A stretch of DNA of 5,915 bases, taken from Parafilimonas sp. (GTDB taxonomy: Bacteria > Bacteroidota > Bacteroidia > Chitinophagales > Chitinophagaceae). The notes under the pieces were generated by a model, which ran no database searches, was not told where the DNA came from, and saw nothing but the letters and a program-made list of their open reading frames with translations. Location: the NCBI GenBank assembly GCA_023251275.1, contig JAHEZC010000192.1, positions 1 to 5,915 on the forward strand, read 5' to 3'. Numbering within the stretch: position 1 is the stretch's first letter; each line of letters begins with the position of its first letter. The position numbers and the translations under genes are program-made. Below are positions 5,290-5,915 of the stretch, piece after piece.

Positions 5290-5915
5290 TTACCATTTCA
5301 TCAAGGCACTTGCCCAAGTAAAGCCGCTGCCAAACGCCGCAAGGCAAATCAAATCTCCCCTGTTTATTTTCTGCTGCTCCCATGTTTCGCATAAAGCTAT
5401 TGGTATGGACGCAGCAGTTGTATTACCATATTTTTGAATATTGTTATAAACCTGTTCGTCATGTAAGCCTAATTTATGCTGTACGAACTGTGAGATGCGA
5501 AGATTGGCCTGGTGTGTAATCAGCATTTTAATATCCTGTGGCTGAAATCCATTTGCCTGCAATGCTTCATGCACAACTTCCGGGAATTTTTGCACTGCTT
5601 TTTTAAATACAGCCGGACCGTCCATATACGGAAAATTTTGCGCATGATCAATCATGTCATGACTCATAAACATTTTACCTATTTCTGCGTCTTCGAAATC
5701 GGCGAACTTTTGCGTCGTCCAGTGATTGGCATGTGTACCCGGATTGTACATGGCAAGTATTTCTGCACTCCCTCCATCACTGTGCAGATGGGTGCTCAGA
5801 ATACCACGATTTTCATCGCCTGTTGGTTGCAGCACCACAGCGCCGGCGCCGTCGCCAAAAATCACTGACACATTTCTGCCGCGTGTGCTGAAATCAAGTC
5901 CGAAGGAATGCTTTT
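5290..5915 (-). CDS. fabH: 3-oxoacyl-ACP synthase III (FabH, KAS III), C-terminal part
   Basis: The window holds the last 207 complete codons of a KAS III enzyme; the N-terminus, with the active-site cysteine, lies beyond the right edge. KAS III condenses an acyl-CoA (classically acetyl-CoA) with malonyl-ACP to start fatty acid synthesis in the cytoplasm. The visible part begins KHSFGLDFSTRGRNVSVIFGDGAGAVVLQP, a characteristic thiolase-fold segment. The catalytic His is in THQANLRI (codon 5514-5512) and the catalytic Asn in KYGNTTAAS (codon 5424-5422). It ends in AFGSGFTWASALMKW, the usual FabH C-terminus. An acidic and aromatic insertion between GILSTHLHSDG and YMDGPAVFKKAV matches the long FabH type common in Bacteroidota. 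The frame is open through the right edge, so the GTG at 5871 is an internal valine, not the start. A run of eight T follows the stop on this strand. The substrate chain length cannot be judged, and paralogues with other roles exist in this phylum. Confidence 0.92.
   Translation of the reverse strand, partial: KHSFGLDFSTRGRNVSVIFGDGAGAVVLQPTGDENRGILSTHLHSDGGSAEILAMYNPGTHANHWTTQKFADFEDAEIGKMFMSHDMIDHAQNFPYMDGPAVFKKAVQKFPEVVHEALQANGFQPQDIKMLITHQANLRISQFVQHKLGLHDEQVYNNIQKYGNTTAASIPIALCETWEQQKINRGDLICLAAFGSGFTWASALMKW

Noticed and set aside
5281..5313. Run of eight T after the fabH stop (minus strand) with a small CAAG/CTTG stem before it
   Set aside because: The stem is 4 bases and lies about 12 bases from the T-run, so it does not make a convincing intrinsic terminator.
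5512..5868. 118-codon plus-strand open frame
   Set aside because: It is antisense to the well-supported fabH gene, with Cys/His/Phe-rich composition typical of a shadow frame.

Overview
The window most likely comes from a member of the Bacteroidota, probably a Chitinophagaceae-like lineage. The evidence is moderate-to-low GC, starts preceded by A/T-rich leaders rather than Shine-Dalgarno sequences, two signal peptides ending in the typical Ser-Ala-Gln, and a FabH of the long type with a mid-protein insertion common in that phylum. Species cannot be named from sequence alone. I see no rRNA, tRNA, CRISPR array, insertion sequence or phage gene.

Layout. (1) Positions 1-492, minus strand: the N-terminal 164 residues of a secreted Gln/Asn-rich protein that runs off the left edge. 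Its signal peptide looks short, and a possible one-base frame error sits just upstream. (2) 493-690: an A/T-rich divergent intergenic region. (3) 691-1573, plus strand: two overlapping genes, a DUF2809-type small membrane protein and a DUF4442 hotdog-fold protein. (4) 1668-2054, minus strand: a DoxX-like four-helix membrane protein, convergent with the pair before it. Upstream of it lie two abutting palindromes. (5) 2365-3768, plus strand: a complete metallo-beta-lactamase/beta-CASP ribonuclease-type protein with every metal-binding motif present. (6) 3791-5915, minus strand: three genes read right to left. These are the C-terminal two thirds of a FabH-type ketoacyl synthase III, a small secreted protein of unknown function, and a diacylglycerol/sphingosine-kinase-family lipid kinase.

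How the genes relate. The clearest operons are the overlapping DUF2809-DUF4442 pair and the secreted protein with the lipid kinase (8-base gap). FabH and the lipid kinase both act on fatty acid or lipid metabolism. A 159-base gap with inverted repeats separates FabH from the secreted-protein gene, so co-transcription of all three is uncertain. The beta-CASP protein appears to stand alone.

Nothing here assembles convincingly into a new defence, mobile or biosynthetic system; this reads as an ordinary chromosomal region. The points most worth a second look are the disrupted-looking start of the left-edge secreted protein, the DUF2809-DUF4442 coupling, and the palindromes in two intergenic regions.
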